In this document: positions 63,753 through 64,000 of the stretch, piece after piece
How positions within the stretch are numbered: the stretch's first letter is position 1
Layout of the letters: every line of letters begins with the position of its first letter
Assembly (NCBI GenBank): GCA_039621445.1
Contig: CP154956.1
Coordinates: forward strand, 1,105,653 to 1,169,652
Source of the DNA: Euglena gracilis
Lineage: Eukaryota > Euglenida > Euglenophyceae > Euglenales
Reading direction: 5' to 3'
DNA length: 64,000 nucleotides
The notes under the pieces: generated by a model
What the model was told of the DNA's origin: nothing
The model's input: the letters and a program-made list of their open reading frames with translations, nothing else
Databases searched by the model: none
Translations under genes and position numbers: made by a program

Positions 63753-64000
63753 TGTGTACCAGGCTTATGCTTCTGTCCCCTTCCGTTGAGGAAGTTAGGA
63801 TGGAAGCAGATCCTATTAGGATTTCCTAATGGGTGCCCCTTCTCTCTCCACAGGTGGTATTCTTCTTTATAGCTTTTCCTTCCTTTCCATCGGACCGGAC
63901 TTGGTTATCCAGTCCGTCCTCCCTGCATTGCTCCGTGCTTTGCTTCTTGGGAAGTGGGAAAAGGTTTTTTCTGTTACTCTGATTTTCAGTCCCCAAGTAG
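63753..64000 (+). repeat. Second B-family LTR, running off the window
   Basis: Starts TGTGTACCAGGCTTATGC and is close to the B2 LTR throughout. The window ends at CCCCAAGTAG, about 65 bases before the expected LTR end. Confidence 0.88.

Larger units (their letters stand above)
62714..64000 (+). mobile_element. B4: B2-family element inserted in B3, partly outside the window
   Basis: An LTR (62,714-63,032), the duplicated primer binding site and leader, and the first 430 bases of ORF1 are followed abruptly at 63,753 by another LTR of the family. Either an internal deletion removed nearly the whole interior, or a second family member is inserted into ORF1. No purine tract precedes the second LTR, which favours the latter. 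Confidence 0.8.

Overview
This window is nuclear DNA from a eukaryote, and essentially all of it that I can assign is nested LTR retrotransposon sequence. The hosts of such chromodomain Ty3/gypsy elements with long poly-C/poly-G tracts are typically algae or other protists. I cannot name the organism; a secondary alga or chromerid-like alveolate is only a guess. I found no convincing host gene, rRNA, tRNA or CRISPR array.

Layout. (1) 1-3,619 is unassigned. (2) B1, an old minus-strand giant Ty3/gypsy element, starts with its 3' LTR at about 3,620-4,024 and continues through 25,254, then resumes at 42,350 and runs to about 44,300. Two other elements are inserted in it: element A at 5,052-12,135 (plus strand, 5-bp target duplication GGATT) and B2 at 25,255-42,349 (plus strand, probable target duplication TGGTG). 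(3) 44,300-46,690 is unassigned. (4) B3, a second degenerate minus-strand giant element, runs from 46,690 to 62,713. It carries a 5.6-kb non-autonomous LTR element (LARD type, 50,367-55,980) and a 235-bp element with perfect 21-bp inverted repeats at the reverse transcriptase YIDD motif (61,601-61,835). (5) B3 is cut at 62,714 by B4, a plus-strand relative of B2 of which only LTR, leader, a gag fragment and the start of another LTR are in the window.

The giant family (B1, B2, B3, B4) is the main discovery. B2 is the most complete copy, about 17.1 kb, with LTRs of 308 bp that differ at about four visible positions. Its order is LTR, primer binding site, ORF1 (coiled-coil protein), gag (capsid plus CCHC knuckle plus arginine/serine-rich tail), protease, reverse transcriptase, RNase H, integrase, chromodomain, then two large accessory reading frames (ORF3, ORF4), a 3' untranslated region, a polypurine tract and the 3' LTR. 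ORF3 and ORF4 occupy the place where retroviral-like elements carry env, but look nothing like an envelope protein: they are proline-rich with several cysteine/histidine-containing globular blocks. The same blocks can be recognised in diverged copies B1 and B3, which suggests they were maintained as functional parts of the element.

Element A is a different chromodomain Ty3/gypsy element. Between protease and reverse transcriptase it carries a domain with an Asn-Pro-Pro-Phe motif and a preceding DLFAN...N block resembling the DNA adenine methyltransferase domain known from DIRS elements and phages. Every copy shows frameshifts or stops, so these are mostly fossils; B2 and the LARD element look youngest from LTR similarity.
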